DNA from: Novosphingobium lentum NBRC 107847
GTDB lineage: Bacteria; Pseudomonadota; Alphaproteobacteria; Sphingomonadales; Sphingomonadaceae
Length of the DNA stretch: 64,000 nucleotides
Reading direction: 5' to 3'
NCBI RefSeq assembly: GCF_001590965.1
Contig: NZ_BCTW01000020.1
Location: forward strand, 30,593-94,592
A program made the translations under genes and the position numbers. A model generated the notes under the pieces. That model was not told where the DNA came from, made no database searches, and worked only from the letters and a program-made list of their open reading frames with translations. This document shows positions 18,645 through 27,608 of this stretch, piece by piece; the first letter of the stretch is position 1, and every line of letters begins with the position of its first letter.

Positions 18645-18782
18645 GTGCGAACAGGCAGGCACATTCTGGCGATCGGCATCGCGGTGCTGATCGCAATTCT
18701 GGTGGTGGCATGGATCAAGGGTGGGACGCAGCCGATGCGCTGGATAGAACAGCCGGTGAAGCCTCCTCGGGGCGCAGCGTGA
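18645..18782 (+). CDS. Small single-pass membrane protein (45 aa)
   Basis: A 45-residue ORF from GTG 18645 to TGA 18780-18782. Residues 6-24 (HILAIGIAVLIAILVVAWI) form one transmembrane helix, followed by a short polar tail with MRWIEQPVKPP. Its stop overlaps the ATG of the next gene (TGATG), and the hydrophobic-then-proline pattern looks selected. I believe similar small proteins occur at this spot in other sphingomonads, but that is recollection. The function is unknown. Confidence 0.55.
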   Translation: MRTGRHILAIGIAVLIAILVVAWIKGGTQPMRWIEQPVKPPRGAA

Positions 18783-20665
18783 TGGCGCGCGCTGCCCTGC
18801 TGCCTGTGATGCGTCCGCGCCGCTGGGCGTTGCTCGGTTGCGTCGGGCTGCTGTGCCTGTCGGGCGCGGTCGTGGCGCAGCGCGGACCGGAATCGCTGCT
18901 GCCGCCCGGTTTCGACAGCGCGCCCGCCCCGACGCCGGCGCCCAAGGCTGCGCCGAACCGCGCCGCGGCTGCCGAGCCTGCTCCGGTAGGGGCGACCTCC
19001 ACGCCCGTCATCCAGGCCATTCCCAAGGGCGCCAGTGGTCCCGTCGCCCCCCGCGCGCCATCGGTCGGGCCGCTGGCAGCGGGCGAGGGCGACATTGCCG
19101 ATACGATCGATCCCGATCTGCTCCAGCAGCTGATCGACAGCACCAAGCCCAAGTACGACATTCCCCCCGCCAGCCAGCGCAGTCTGGCCGAAGTCGGCGT
19201 GATCGCGGAACAGGACGGCGGCATGGCGTCCGCATCGACCGCGATGCTCAGCGGGGATTACATCGCCAAGATCATCATCGGCACCAAGGGGCCGCTGGTG
19301 TCGCGCTGGGGCCAGATCCTGCTGCGCCGCGCATTGTCGAGCCGGCTGGCGACGCCGGTGGGCATGAACGGGGCCGATTGGGCGGCGATCAGGGCGCAGA
19401 CCCTGCTCAACATCGGCGAGGCGGATGCCGCGCGGATGATGGTGCAGGAAGTCGATAGCGGCGACTACACGCCCTCGCTGGAGGACGCGGCGATGGGCAG
19501 CTTCCTGGCGACGGCGGACCCGGTCGGCATGTGCCCGATCACCGCACTGACCGCGGCGGAGCGCGACGGCCCGCAGTGGGACATGATCCGCGCGATCTGC
19601 TCGGCGTTCACCAGCGATGGCCCACCGGCAATGTCGCAGCTTGATCGCACGATGCGGCACGGTGCCGCCGACAAAGTCGACGTGCTGCTGGCGCAGAAGT
19701 TCGCAGGCGCTGCCTCGACCACCCGGCGGGCGGTCAAGATCGAATGGACCACGGTCGATAACCTGACGCCATGGCGTTACGGCATGGCGCTAGCGACGGG
19801 GCTGGAACCGCCGGCCGATCTGATGGCCAAGGCGGGTGCGCCGTATTATCTGCTCGCCGCCCGCGCGCCGATGCTGCCGCTGGCCTCACGCGCGGCGGCA
19901 GCCGATTTCGCGGCAGCGCGCGGCGTGCTGTCGAGCGCGGCGATGGTCGATCTCTACAGCCAGCTTTATGCGCAGGACGACCAAGGCGACGAGTGGGCCG
20001 GGCGTGCGACCAAGCTGCGCGACGCCTACACTGCGGCCAGCCCCGACGACCGGATCAAGGCGATCAAGTCGCTGTGGGGCGACGACAGCGATCCGGCCCG
20101 CACTTACTCGCGGCGGGTGCTGACCGCCTATGCCGCCGCGCGCGTGCTGCCCAGCGACGCCGCGTCGGCCGACGCCGATGCGTTGATCGCCTCGATGCTC
20201 ACTGCCGGGCTCGATCGCAATGCGCTGCTGTGGGCGCCGCATGTGTCGCTCGGCAGCCATGCGTGGGGGCTGCTGTCGCTGGCCGCGCCATCGCGCACGC
20301 CGGTCGCCAGCGATGGCCTCAACGCGTTCTACCAGGATGACAACAGCAAGGACGCGCTGCGTTCGGGCTTCCTGCTTGCAGGGCTGATGGGGCTGGACCG
20401 CGTGTCCGGCAGCGACGCCAGCAGTTATGCCGGCAAGCTCAAGATCGACATGAGCCGCCAGACGCGCTGGACCCACGCGATCGACGAAGCGGCGCAATCG
20501 AACAATCCCGCGCTGGTGGCGTTTCTGGCCGGTTTCGGCATGCAGGGATCGGGTTGGGACAAGATGACGCCGGTCTATCTGCTCCACATCGTCGGCGCGC
20601 TGCACAAGGTCGGCCTTGATGGCGAGGCGCGGATGATCGCGGCCGAGGCCATCGCGCGCGTCTGA
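18782..20665 (+). CDS. Large exported protein of unknown function
   Basis: A 627-residue protein. Residues 1-33 are a signal peptide (arginines, then LLGCVGLLCLSGAVVAQ), followed by a low-complexity Ala/Pro linker (about residues 40-85) and then a long alpha-helical-looking region rich in Ala and Leu. I see no recognised catalytic motif. ATG 18782 overlaps the stop of the 45-residue membrane peptide; the frame is open further upstream, but only as antisense of aroK. The next gene, xerD, starts 26 bases downstream. The helical repeats could be TPR/SEL1-like, which would suggest a periplasmic scaffold; this is a guess from composition. Confidence 0.7.
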   Translation: MARAALLPVMRPRRWALLGCVGLLCLSGAVVAQRGPESLLPPGFDSAPAPTPAPKAAPNRAAAAEPAPVGATSTPVIQAIPKGASGPVAPRAPSVGPLAAGEGDIADTIDPDLLQQLIDSTKPKYDIPPASQRSLAEVGVIAEQDGGMASASTAMLSGDYIAKIIIGTKGPLVSRWGQILLRRALSSRLATPVGMNGADWAAIRAQTLLNIGEADAARMMVQEVDSGDYTPSLEDAAMGSFLATADPVGMCPITALTAAERDGPQWDMIRAICSAFTSDGPPAMSQLDRTMRHGAADKVDVLLAQKFAGAASTTRRAVKIEWTTVDNLTPWRYGMALATGLEPPADLMAKAGAPYYLLAARAPMLPLASRAAAADFAAARGVLSSAAMVDLYSQLYAQDDQGDEWAGRATKLRDAYTAASPDDRIKAIKSLWGDDSDPARTYSRRVLTAYAAARVLPSDAASADADALIASMLTAGLDRNALLWAPHVSLGSHAWGLLSLAAPSRTPVASDGLNAFYQDDNSKDALRSGFLLAGLMGLDRVSGSDASSYAGKLKIDMSRQTRWTHAIDEAAQSNNPALVAFLAGFGMQGSGWDKMTPVYLLHIVGALHKVGLDGEARMIAAEAIARV

Positions 20666-20690
20666 TCGCGCACCAGATCGGGAGCACCGC

Positions 20691-21620
20691 ATGGTCGACG
20701 CAATCGCCGATTTCCTGGCGATGCTGGCGGCCGAACGCGGTGCTGCCGCCAACACCCTGGCCGCCTATCGCCGCGATCTGGTGGCCGCCCAAGCGGTCGT
20801 CGGCGATCTCGCCTCGGCTGATGGTGCTAAGCTTGAAACCCTCGGCCAAGCCTGGCGCGATCTGGCGCCGTCGAGCGTGGCGCGCAAGGTTTCGGCGCTG
20901 CGTCAGTTCTATGGCTTCCTGATCGACGAAGGACGGCGCACTGACGACCCGACGAGTGCGATGCCGCGACCGCGCAGCCGCCGACCGCTGCCCCGTCTGC
21001 TCGATCATCATGATATCAAACAACTTTTTTCACATGCGGAGCAGGAGGCGACGACCCACGACGCACCGGGCTTGCGCATGCTGGCGCTGCTGGAGCTGCT
21101 CTACGGGTCGGGCCTGCGCGCGACCGAACTGGTCTCCCTGCCGTTGAGCGCGGTGCCGCGCGATGCGCCGCTGCTGACGATCGCGGGCAAGGGCGGGCAG
21201 CAGCGCATGGTCCCGGTGGGCAAGCGCGCGGGCATGGCGCTGTCGGCGTGGCTGGCGGTGCGGCCTTCGGGCGGGAAGCACGTGTTCCCTTCGCCGGGTG
21301 GCGGGCACCTGACGCGGGTGCGCCTGTTCCAGCTGCTGCGCGACCTGGCCTTGCGCGCCGACATCGATCCGGCGCGGATCAGTCCCCACGTGCTGCGCCA
21401 CGCCTTTGCCACGCATTTGCTCGAAGGCGGGGCGGACTTGCGCGTGTTGCAGACGCTGCTGGGCCATGCGGACATCGCCACCACGCAGATCTACACGCAT
21501 GTCGATGCGGCCAGGCTGGTCGCGCTGGTCAACTTGCGCCATCCGCTGGCCGAAGGGGCTGCCGGCGGTCATGCGCCAAGGTTGACCGGCGCGCGCCATA
21601 TCCCTAGCGCGAAGCCATGA
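20691..21620 (+). CDS. xerD: Tyrosine recombinase XerD
   Basis: A 309-residue site-specific recombinase that, with XerC, resolves chromosome dimers at dif. The N-terminal SAM-like core-binding domain is followed by the catalytic domain. The conserved Arg is in [14 protein letters not shown], His-x-x-Arg in [21 protein letters not shown], the His/Trp position in [16 protein letters not shown], and Tyr is the nucleophile in that last motif. The location next to accA and opposite aroK/aroB is usual for xerD in alphaproteobacteria. Its stop overlaps the accA ATG. Not a phage integrase, judged by size and context. Confidence 0.93.
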   Translation: MVDAIADFLAMLAAERGAAANTLAAYRRDLVAAQAVVGDLASADGAKLETLGQAWRDLAPSSVARKVSALRQFYGFLIDEGRRTDDPTSAMPRPRSRRPLPRLLDHHDIKQLFSHAEQEATTHDAPGLRMLALLELLYGSGLRATELVSLPLSAVPRDAPLLTIAGKGGQQRMVPVGKRAGMALSAWLAVRPSGGKHVFPSPGGGHLTRVRLFQLLRDLALRADIDPARISPHVLRHAFATHLLEGGADLRVLQTLLGHADIATTQIYTHVDAARLVALVNLRHPLAEGAAGGHAPRLTGARHIPSAKP

Positions 21621-22561
21621 TTTCCTACCTCGAATTCGAGAAGCCGGTCGCCGCGCTGGAAGCGCGAATTGCCGAATTGCGCGAAACCGCGCAGAGCGGC
21701 GAACTGGACATCTCCAGCGAGATCCGCCGGCTTGAAGCCAAATCGGCCGATCTGCTCGCCAGCACCTATCGCGCGCTCACCCCGTGGCAGAAGACGCAAG
21801 TCGCCCGCCACCCGGCGCGCCCGCATTTTCAGGACTATGTCGCGCAGATCTTTACTGATTTCCTGCCGCTGGGCGGTGACCGGCTGTATGGCGAGGATCA
21901 GGCGATCGTCGGCGGCATGGCGCGGCTGGGCGATCGGCGGGTGATGGTCATCGGCCACGAAAAGGGTAACGACACCCAAAGCCGCATCCGCCACAACTTC
22001 GGCATGGGCAAGCCCGAAGGCTATCGCAAGGCGGTGCGGCTGATGGAACTGGCCGGGCGGTTCGGCCTGCCGGTGGTGACGCTGGTCGATACTTCGGGCG
22101 CGTTTCCCGGGGTCGAGGCCGAAGAACGCGGTCAGGCCGAGGCGATTGCCCGATCGACCGAGGCCTGCCTGGCGCTGCAGGTGCCGATGGTCGCGGCGAT
22201 CGTCGGCGAAGGCGGATCGGGCGGGGCGGTCGCGCTGGCCAGCGCCGAACGCGTGCTGATGTTCGAACATGCGGTCTATTCGGTGATCTCGCCCGAAGGC
22301 TGCGCCTCGATCCTGTGGCGCACCGCCGAAAAGGCGCCTGAGGCGGCCGAAGCGATGAAAGTCACCGCGCAGGACCTGCTGTCGCTCGGCGTGATCGACC
22401 GCATCGTGCCCGAGCCGGTGGGCGGCGCGCATCGCAATCCGGCCAAGGCCGCGCAGACGCTGGGGCTGGCGCTGGCCGACGAACTCGATGCGCTGGCCCG
22501 CAAGGACGCATCCACCTTGCGCACGATGCGCGAGGAGCGGTTCCTGAAGATCGGTGCCTGA
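21617..22561 (+). CDS. accA: Acetyl-CoA carboxylase carboxyltransferase subunit alpha
   Basis: Carboxyltransferase alpha half of acetyl-CoA carboxylase, which makes malonyl-CoA for fatty acid synthesis with AccD. The 314-residue protein has the AccA blocks: [18 protein letters not shown] at the N-terminus, [55 protein letters not shown], and [16 protein letters not shown] 21617 lies within the xerD stop (ATGA overlap). AccB, AccC and AccD are not here. Confidence 0.96.
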   Translation: MISYLEFEKPVAALEARIAELRETAQSGELDISSEIRRLEAKSADLLASTYRALTPWQKTQVARHPARPHFQDYVAQIFTDFLPLGGDRLYGEDQAIVGGMARLGDRRVMVIGHEKGNDTQSRIRHNFGMGKPEGYRKAVRLMELAGRFGLPVVTLVDTSGAFPGVEAEERGQAEAIARSTEACLALQVPMVAAIVGEGGSGGAVALASAERVLMFEHAVYSVISPEGCASILWRTAEKAPEAAEAMKVTAQDLLSLGVIDRIVPEPVGGAHRNPAKAAQTLGLALADELDALARKDASTLRTMREERFLKIGA

Positions 22562-22668
22562 AGTCGGTACCTGAACGGACCGGAACCCGGCTTGCGTTGA
22601 CGTCCATCTCCCGGCAGACCCGCAGCAGGCCGCTGAGACGGCCGTCGCACTTGCGGGAGTTTTTGTCG

Positions 22669-24150
22669 ATGCGCCACCGATCCTCGTTCCGGACCGCCGC
22701 CTGCGCGCTGCTGGTCCTGGCCATGTCCTCGTCACCGATCGCGGTCGAGGCGGCTCTGGCGCAAAGCGGCGGCGTGTCGGCGATCAGCGCCGCAGACCGC
22801 AAGCAGGGCTCCGACGCCAATCCGCAGCTGATCCAGGAATATGGCGGCGCGATCACCGGCCCGCAGGCCAGCTACGTCGAAACGGTGGGCAAGAACATCG
22901 CGGTGCAGTCGGGCCTCGGCAATGCGCGCGGCGACTTCACCGTCACCCTGCTCAATTCGCCGATCAACAACGCGTTCGCGATTCCCGGCGGGTACATCTA
23001 CGTCACGCGGCAGCTCGTCGGGCTGATGAACAACGAGGCCGAACTGGCCGGCGTGCTGGGCCACGAGGTTGGCCACGTGGCCGCGCGCCATTCGGCCAAG
23101 CGGCAAAGCGCGGCGCAGCGCAACACGATCTTCGGCGCGCTGGGCGCCATCCTGTCGACCGCGGTGCTGGGCAACAGCGCGCTGGGGCAACTGGGCTCGC
23201 AGGTGTTCTCGACCGGCAGCCAGCTGCTGACGCTGAAGTTCTCGCGCGCGCAGGAAACCGAGGCGGACAATCTGGGCGTCCAGTATCTGGGCAAGGCGGG
23301 CTACGATCCGCGCGCGATGTCGACCGTGCTGCAGAGCCTGGCCAACCAGACCGCGCTCGATGCGCAGCTGCTGGGATCGAACGAGGCGGTTCCCGCTTGG
23401 GCGAGCACGCACCCCGACCCGGCGTCGCGCGTGCGCGCCGCGCTGGTGCAGGCCGGGCCCGCCGCGCGCGGGACGACCAACCGCGATGTGTTCCTCACCC
23501 GCATAAACGGCCTGATGTATGGCGACGATCCGGCGCAGGGCGTGGTCGAGGGGCGGCGCTTCACCCATCCGGTGTTCCGCATGGCGTTCGATGCGCCCGC
23601 CGGGTTCGCCATGCAGAACGGCACGCGATCGGTGGCGATCAGCGGCCAGTCGGGCAAGGGCGAGATGTCGACCGCCGCCTACAATGGCGACATGGAAGCT
23701 TACGTCCGCGCGGTGTTTGCCGGGCTTTCGCCGGAAGGGCAGGCGGCGATTGCTCCCGCTTCGATCGAGCGGACCACGGTCAACGGCATTCCGGCCAGCA
23801 TCGGCACGGCGCGGGTGACCAGCGGCGGCAGTCCGGTCGATGTCGTGGTCTATGCCTACGAATGGTCGCCCAGCCAGGCGTTCCACTTCGTCACGATCAG
23901 CCAGGCGGGCCAGGCCGGTGCGTTCGATCCGCTGTTCAAGAGCATGCGGCGGATCAGTGCGGCCGAGGCAGCGGCGGTCAGGCCGCGCCGGATTTCAGTG
24001 GTGACGGTGAAATCGACCGACACGCTGCAATCGCTGGCGGCACGGATGGCTTATACCGATCAGCCGCAACAGCGGTTCATGGTGCTCAACGGGCTGACCG
24101 GGACCGCGCGCCCGCCCGTGGGATCGAAGGTCAAGCTCGTCGTCTATTAG
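22669..24150 (+). CDS. Exported M48 family metalloprotease with C-terminal LysM-like domain
   Basis: A 493-residue periplasmic protease of the BepA/YfgC-like M48 group, involved in outer-membrane protein quality control. The start at 22669 gives a signal peptide of about 36 residues ending AALAQ. The zinc motif is HEVGH in GVLGHEVGHVAARHS, with the downstream Glu in QETEADNLGVQYL. The last 50 residues (VVTVKSTDTLQSLAARM to GSKVKLVVY) look like a LysM domain, which would tether the enzyme to peptidoglycan. E. coli BepA carries TPRs in the C-terminal part instead. The gene stands alone after accA, about 108 bases downstream. Confidence 0.88.
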   Translation: MRHRSSFRTAACALLVLAMSSSPIAVEAALAQSGGVSAISAADRKQGSDANPQLIQEYGGAITGPQASYVETVGKNIAVQSGLGNARGDFTVTLLNSPINNAFAIPGGYIYVTRQLVGLMNNEAELAGVLGHEVGHVAARHSAKRQSAAQRNTIFGALGAILSTAVLGNSALGQLGSQVFSTGSQLLTLKFSRAQETEADNLGVQYLGKAGYDPRAMSTVLQSLANQTALDAQLLGSNEAVPAWASTHPDPASRVRAALVQAGPAARGTTNRDVFLTRINGLMYGDDPAQGVVEGRRFTHPVFRMAFDAPAGFAMQNGTRSVAISGQSGKGEMSTAAYNGDMEAYVRAVFAGLSPEGQAAIAPASIERTTVNGIPASIGTARVTSGGSPVDVVVYAYEWSPSQAFHFVTISQAGQAGAFDPLFKSMRRISAAEAAAVRPRRISVVTVKSTDTLQSLAARMAYTDQPQQRFMVLNGLTGTARPPVGSKVKLVVY

Positions 24151-24182
24151 GCGGCGCGTCGCACCGCTGCTGTAGGCGCACG

Positions 24183-24217
24183 AAAAAGGGGCGGAAAAGC
24201 CGTGCTTTCCCGCCCCC
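24183..24217 (-). terminator. Rho-independent terminator of the Flp pilin gene
   Basis: On the minus strand, a GC-rich stem (GGGGCGGGAAA pairing with TTTTCCGCCCC, one bulge) is followed by a run of five T (24187-24183). It lies 27 bases after the stop of the Flp pilin gene at 24244. On the plus strand it may also serve the protease gene, but no T-run follows on that side. Confidence 0.75.
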
Positions 24218-24243
24218 TTCCTAAGTCGGCTTCTCAGCGAAGC

Positions 24244-24426
24244 TTAGAGATGGCCGTCCGACGCGTTGTTCATCTGACCGGAAACGGTGTTGAACGTGGT
24301 CGACAGCGAGTTGCCGAGCGAACCCATGGCGGTGATCGCGGCAACGGCCACGAGAGCGGCAATCAGGCCGTACTCGATTGCGGTGGCGCCTTCGTTGTCG
24401 GCGAGCAGGTTCTTGAAAAACTTCAT
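24244..24426 (-). CDS. Flp-type (type IVb) pilin
   Basis: A 60-residue pilin of the Flp/Fap family. The leader MKFFKNLLADNEGATA ends in the prepilin peptidase site and the hydrophobic stretch begins AIEYGLIAALVAVAAITAM, with the family's Glu and Tyr after the cleavage site. Mature Flp pilins assemble into adhesive Tad pili used for surface attachment. A clear ribosome-binding site (GGAGACC) precedes the ATG and a terminator follows. A second pilin gene lies 94 bases upstream on the same strand. No cpa/tad assembly genes are in the window. Confidence 0.93.
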   Translation of the reverse strand: MKFFKNLLADNEGATAIEYGLIAALVAVAAITAMGSLGNSLSTTFNTVSGQMNNASDGHL

Positions 24427-24520
24427 GATGGTCTCCTGGAGCTGGTCTTCTACTTTCCCGACTCACCCCCTGTTGAAGAGCAAGCATCACCTTCGTTACG
24501 CGGGAAACGCTAAAAGGCCG

Positions 24521-24703
24521 TTAACGCGCCAGGGCCGCCGTCGTGTGATTGTCCACGGTGTGGTACATGTTGTAGATGCTGTTGGTGATGTTGCGCAGGC
24601 CGAACGTCATGGCGATGCCGAGCAGCCCGACGAGCAGGCCATATTCGATGGCGGTCGCAGCGGAACGGTCGCGCAGGATTCTGGACATCAGCGACTTCAT
24701 CAT
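24521..24703 (-). CDS. Second Flp-type pilin
   Basis: A 60-residue Flp-family pilin: leader MMKSLMSRILRDRSAA, then TAIEYGLLVGLLGIAMTFG. It differs from its neighbour in the C-terminal part (IYNMYHTVDNHTTAALAR), so it is a divergent paralogue and could be a minor pilin. Start ATG-ATG at 24703/24700; the second may be the true one. It is on the same strand as, and upstream of, the first pilin gene, with no terminator between them. Divergent from mutT, leaving an 80-base promoter gap. Confidence 0.88.
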   Translation of the reverse strand: MMKSLMSRILRDRSAATAIEYGLLVGLLGIAMTFGLRNITNSIYNMYHTVDNHTTAALAR

Positions 24704-24784
24704 GAATCCTGTTCAATTCGGCAGTCTAGTGCATAGTGTTCCGGGTTTAAGATTGTCTTGATGCAAGCTCGAGAATGTTTTGCA

Positions 24785-25195
24785 ATGCTGGTTGTCGTCG
24801 CTGCCGCCCTGATCGACCGCGACGGGCGCGTCCTCATGCAACGGCGCAGGTTGGCCGCCGAACACGGCGGCTTGTGGGAGTTTCCGGGCGGTAAGGTCGA
24901 AGCCGGCGAATCCGCCGAAGCCGCGCTGGTTCGCGAACTCGACGAGGAACTCGGCATCGCCATTGCCACAGCCGACCTGACGCCGCTCGCCTTCGCAACC
25001 ACGCCGCAGCCATCGATACAGCGCCCGGCCGGGATGGTGCTGCTGCTGTTTGCTTGCCGGGCGTGGCAGGGCGAGCCACGGTGCCTCGATGGCGAGGCGA
25101 TCGGCTGGTTCGAGCCGGGTGCGCTGGCAGGGCTGCCGATGCCGCCGCTCGATATATCGTTGGCAGCGGCGGTAATCCGGCACCTTGGCGATTGA
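24785..25195 (+). CDS. mutT: Nudix hydrolase, 8-oxo-dGTP diphosphatase (MutT)
   Basis: Cleaves oxidised 8-oxo-dGTP to prevent A:T to C:G mutations. The 136-residue protein carries a full Nudix box at about residues 36-58: G-K-V-E-A-G-E, then RELDEELGI, matching Gx5Ex7REUxEExGU. ATG 24785 (MLVVVAAALID) fits the common N-terminus; an ATG at 24761 would add eight residues. QRRRLAAEHGGLWEFPGG and the C-terminal WFEPGALAGLPMPP are typical of MutT. Single gene, divergent from the Flp pilins. Confidence 0.88.
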   Translation: MLVVVAAALIDRDGRVLMQRRRLAAEHGGLWEFPGGKVEAGESAEAALVRELDEELGIAIATADLTPLAFATTPQPSIQRPAGMVLLLFACRAWQGEPRCLDGEAIGWFEPGALAGLPMPPLDISLAAAVIRHLGD

Positions 25196-25249
25196 TCGCT
25201 CTATGTGACTTGCCAAGCGCAAATCTCCTGCCTATGAGCGCGTCTCCCG

Positions 25250-25326
25250 GCGCCCGTAGCTCAGCTGGATAGAGCATCAGACTACGAATCTGAGGGTCGG
25301 ACGTTCGAATCGTTCCGGGCGCACCA
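25250..25326 (+). tRNA. tRNA-Arg (anticodon ACG)
   Basis: A complete 77-nt cloverleaf with encoded CCA. The acceptor stem pairs GCGCCCG (25250-25256) with CGGGCGC (25316-25322), followed by discriminator A and CCA at 25324-25326. The anticodon stem pairs TCAGA (25277-25281) with TCTGA (25289-25293); the loop CTACGAA places anticodon ACG at 25284-25286. The D-arm has TAGCTCAGCTGGATAGAGCA and the T-loop TTCGAAT. ACG is read as ICG after deamination and decodes CGU/CGC/CGA. Confidence 0.97.
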
Positions 25327-25358
25327 TTTTTCCAATACCGGGGTCCAGTCCCCATGAC

Positions 25359-25383
25359 GGGGCGGTCGCAAGACCGCCCCTTT
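25359..25383 (+). terminator. Terminator of tRNA-Arg
   Basis: A perfect 9-bp stem (GGGGCGGTC at 25359-25367, GACCGCCCC at 25372-25380) closed by a GCAA tetraloop and followed by TTT. It lies 33 bases after the tRNA and before the hemerythrin promoter. Confidence 0.8.
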
Positions 25384-25425
25384 CGCGTTTGTTCGCCAGC
25401 TTTGGGGTGTCCGCTCCCGCTTGCC

Positions 25426-25450
25426 GGAACGAACTGCGGTGCCACCGGTT
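25426..25450 (+). promoter_or_regulatory. EcfG-type stress promoter upstream of the hemerythrin gene
   Basis: GGAAC at 25426-25430, then 16 bases, then GGTT at 25447-25450 (GGAAC-N17-GTT). This matches the general-stress sigma factor EcfG consensus of alphaproteobacteria (GGAAC-N16/17-cGTT) except for the first -10 base. It is about 60 bases upstream of the hemerythrin ATG and could drive the hemerythrin-PLD-folE series. Confidence 0.5.
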
Positions 25451-25511
25451 CTTGCTCGGAACGATCGCCGCAGCCGCGCGGCGCGAGCCTGCACTGCGAA
25501 GGGGACCCGCA

Positions 25512-26003
25512 ATGAAGCACCTCGAGGATATTTTCGACCGGCTGCGCGCCGACCACGACAAGCACCGCGACCTGCTGGCCCGGCTGGAACAGACCAGCGG
25601 CGAAACCCCGGAACGGCACGCGCTGTTCGAGGAATTCACGCTGGAGGCCAAGGGCCATGCCGCCGCCGAGGAACAGGCGCTGTATTCGACCGTGCTGCGC
25701 AAGCCGCCGCTGACCGCCTGCGGGCGCCATTCGGTGGCCGAGCACCACGAGATCGAGGAAATGCTCAACGATCTGGCGGCGACGCCAATGGATACCGGCG
25801 GCTGGCTGACCAAGTTCCGGGGCGTGAAGGACAAATACCTCCACCATATCAAGGAAGAGGAAACCGAGATGTTTCCCAAATTCCGCAAACAACTGACCGA
25901 GGACGATGTCGTTTACATGCGGCAGGTGTTCGAGCGTCGCAAGCCGGTGGAAAAGAGCAAGGCCGACATCACGCCGGAAAAAATGGAAGAAGCCAAGGAC
26001 TGA
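25512..26003 (+). CDS. Hemerythrin HHE domain protein
   Basis: A 163-residue four-helix protein. The His/Glu ligands of the HHE cation-binding domain are visible: RADHDKHRDLL, the HAAAEEQALY helix, VAEHHEIEEML, and YLHHIKEEETEMFPKF. Such proteins bind a di-iron centre and sense or store O2 or NO, or protect against oxidative stress. The C-terminal tail is charged (EKSKADITPEKMEEAKD). ATG 25512 has a purine-rich region before it (AAGGGGACC). An EcfG-like promoter lies upstream; the phospholipase D gene follows after 21 bases. Confidence 0.88.
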   Translation: MKHLEDIFDRLRADHDKHRDLLARLEQTSGETPERHALFEEFTLEAKGHAAAEEQALYSTVLRKPPLTACGRHSVAEHHEIEEMLNDLAATPMDTGGWLTKFRGVKDKYLHHIKEEETEMFPKFRKQLTEDDVVYMRQVFERRKPVEKSKADITPEKMEEAKD

Positions 26004-26024
26004 ACAGACCGCTAGGGACTGGGG

Positions 26025-27587
26025 ATGGAACAGGCGGATACAGGCCGGGGCGTGGGTGAAGGCGAGCAGTTGGGCGATGACCGGGGCGCGATCGTTGCCG
26101 GGGGAGCCGCCGAGGACCGCGGCGTATCCCCAGCCGTCTGGCGGTTCGCGAACGCAAGCCGGGCTCACGCGGTCGTCGATGCCGGGCCCTATTTCGAGCT
26201 GATGCGCGAAGCGATGCTGTCGGCCCGCCAGCGCATCTTGCTGATCGGGTGGGATTTCGACACGCGGATCAAGATCGGCGGCGGGCGACGGTGGTGGAAC
26301 CTGCCGCGCAAGCAGGTCCCGCCCGCGCGCCTGGGCCCCTTCATGATCTGGCTGGCCAATCGCAATCCGGACCTCGAAGTGCGCGTGCTGAAGTGGAATT
26401 TCGGCGCGATGAAAGCCTTCCTGCGCGGCTCGATGATTATCGACCTGATCCGCTGGTGGCGGCATCCACAGATCGATTTCAAGCTCGACAGTGCGCATCC
26501 GCTGGGTTGCAGCCACCACCAGAAGATCGTGGTGATCGACGATCGCTTTGCTGTGTGCGGCGGCATCGACATGGCGGGCGATCGCTGGGACACGCGCGAG
26601 CACCTTGAGCACGACGCGCGTCGGCGGCGCCCGAACGGCGACTTGTTCGGGCCCTGGCACGATTGCACGATGCTGCTCGAAGGCGATGTTGCCAAGGTGC
26701 TGGGCGATTTCGGCCGCACCCGCTGGCAGCAGGCCGGTGGAACACCGATGGCGCCGTGCGTGCCGCAGGACGAATCACCCTGGCCCGAGCGGCTGAGGGC
26801 GGAATTCCGCAACGTGTCGGTGGGCATTTCGCGCACTCGATCGCAATACAACAACGTCGGCGAAGTGCGCGAGATCGAGGCGCTGTTCATCGAACAGATC
26901 GAATGCGCCAAGCGGTTCATTTATGCCGAGAACCAGTATTTTGCGTCGCGCACCATCGCCGAGGCGATCAGCCGCCGCCTGGCCCAGCCCGATCCGCCCG
27001 AGATCGTGCTGGTCTGTCCGGTGTCGTCCGACGGCTGGCTTGAACAGGCGGCGATGGACGGGGCGCGGGTGCGGCTGTTTCGCTCGATCGAGGATGACGC
27101 GCATGGCGACCGGTTCACGATCTGGCATCCGCTCAATTCGGCCGGAACGCCGATCTATGTTCATTCCAAGCTGCTGATCGTCGATGACGAAATCCTGCGC
27201 ATCGGTTCGGCCAACATGAACAACCGCTCGATGGGCCTCGACAGCGAATGCGACGTGTTCATCGATTGCGCGCGCGATGAAGCGGGCAGTCAGCCTTGCA
27301 GCGCCGCAATTACGCGCCTGCGACATTCGCTGCTCGCGGAACATTGCGGACTTGACCCGACGGTCATTCCGGACTTGCTGGAAAAGCACGGCTCGATGGC
27401 GGCAATGATTGCGCACGCGCCGCAAAGCGGGAAGCGGTTGCAAAAGTTCGTGCCGCGTGCCTTGACCGATACGGAAAAGGCGCTGGCCGATAACGAAGTG
27501 CTCGATCCGGAACGACCGGAAGAGATGCTGTCGTTCTACAAGCGGCGAAATCTGTTCATGGGCCGCTTTCTGCGGCGACCGAAATGA
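26025..27587 (+). CDS. Phospholipase D family protein (two HKD motifs)
   Basis: A 520-residue phospholipase D superfamily protein with both catalytic HKD motifs. The first is HHQKIVVIDD (His165, Lys167) and the second HSKLLIVDDE (His380, Lys382, Asp387), followed by IGSANMNNRSMGLDSECDV. It lacks a signal peptide and transmembrane helices, so unlike cardiolipin synthases it appears cytosolic or peripheral. The likely reaction is phosphodiester hydrolysis or transphosphatidylation of phospholipids. It follows the hemerythrin gene by 21 bases and precedes folE, possibly one stress-induced unit. Confidence 0.87.
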   Translation: MEQADTGRGVGEGEQLGDDRGAIVAGGAAEDRGVSPAVWRFANASRAHAVVDAGPYFELMREAMLSARQRILLIGWDFDTRIKIGGGRRWWNLPRKQVPPARLGPFMIWLANRNPDLEVRVLKWNFGAMKAFLRGSMIIDLIRWWRHPQIDFKLDSAHPLGCSHHQKIVVIDDRFAVCGGIDMAGDRWDTREHLEHDARRRRPNGDLFGPWHDCTMLLEGDVAKVLGDFGRTRWQQAGGTPMAPCVPQDESPWPERLRAEFRNVSVGISRTRSQYNNVGEVREIEALFIEQIECAKRFIYAENQYFASRTIAEAISRRLAQPDPPEIVLVCPVSSDGWLEQAAMDGARVRLFRSIEDDAHGDRFTIWHPLNSAGTPIYVHSKLLIVDDEILRIGSANMNNRSMGLDSECDVFIDCARDEAGSQPCSAAITRLRHSLLAEHCGLDPTVIPDLLEKHGSMAAMIAHAPQSGKRLQKFVPRALTDTEKALADNEVLDPERPEEMLSFYKRRNLFMGRFLRRPK

Positions 27588-27608
27588 CGATGGGGGATGG
27601 GACAAGCA

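Noticed and set aside
25458..25480. Second GGAAC upstream of the hemerythrin gene
   Set aside because: No GTT-type -10 at a spacing of 16-17 bases.
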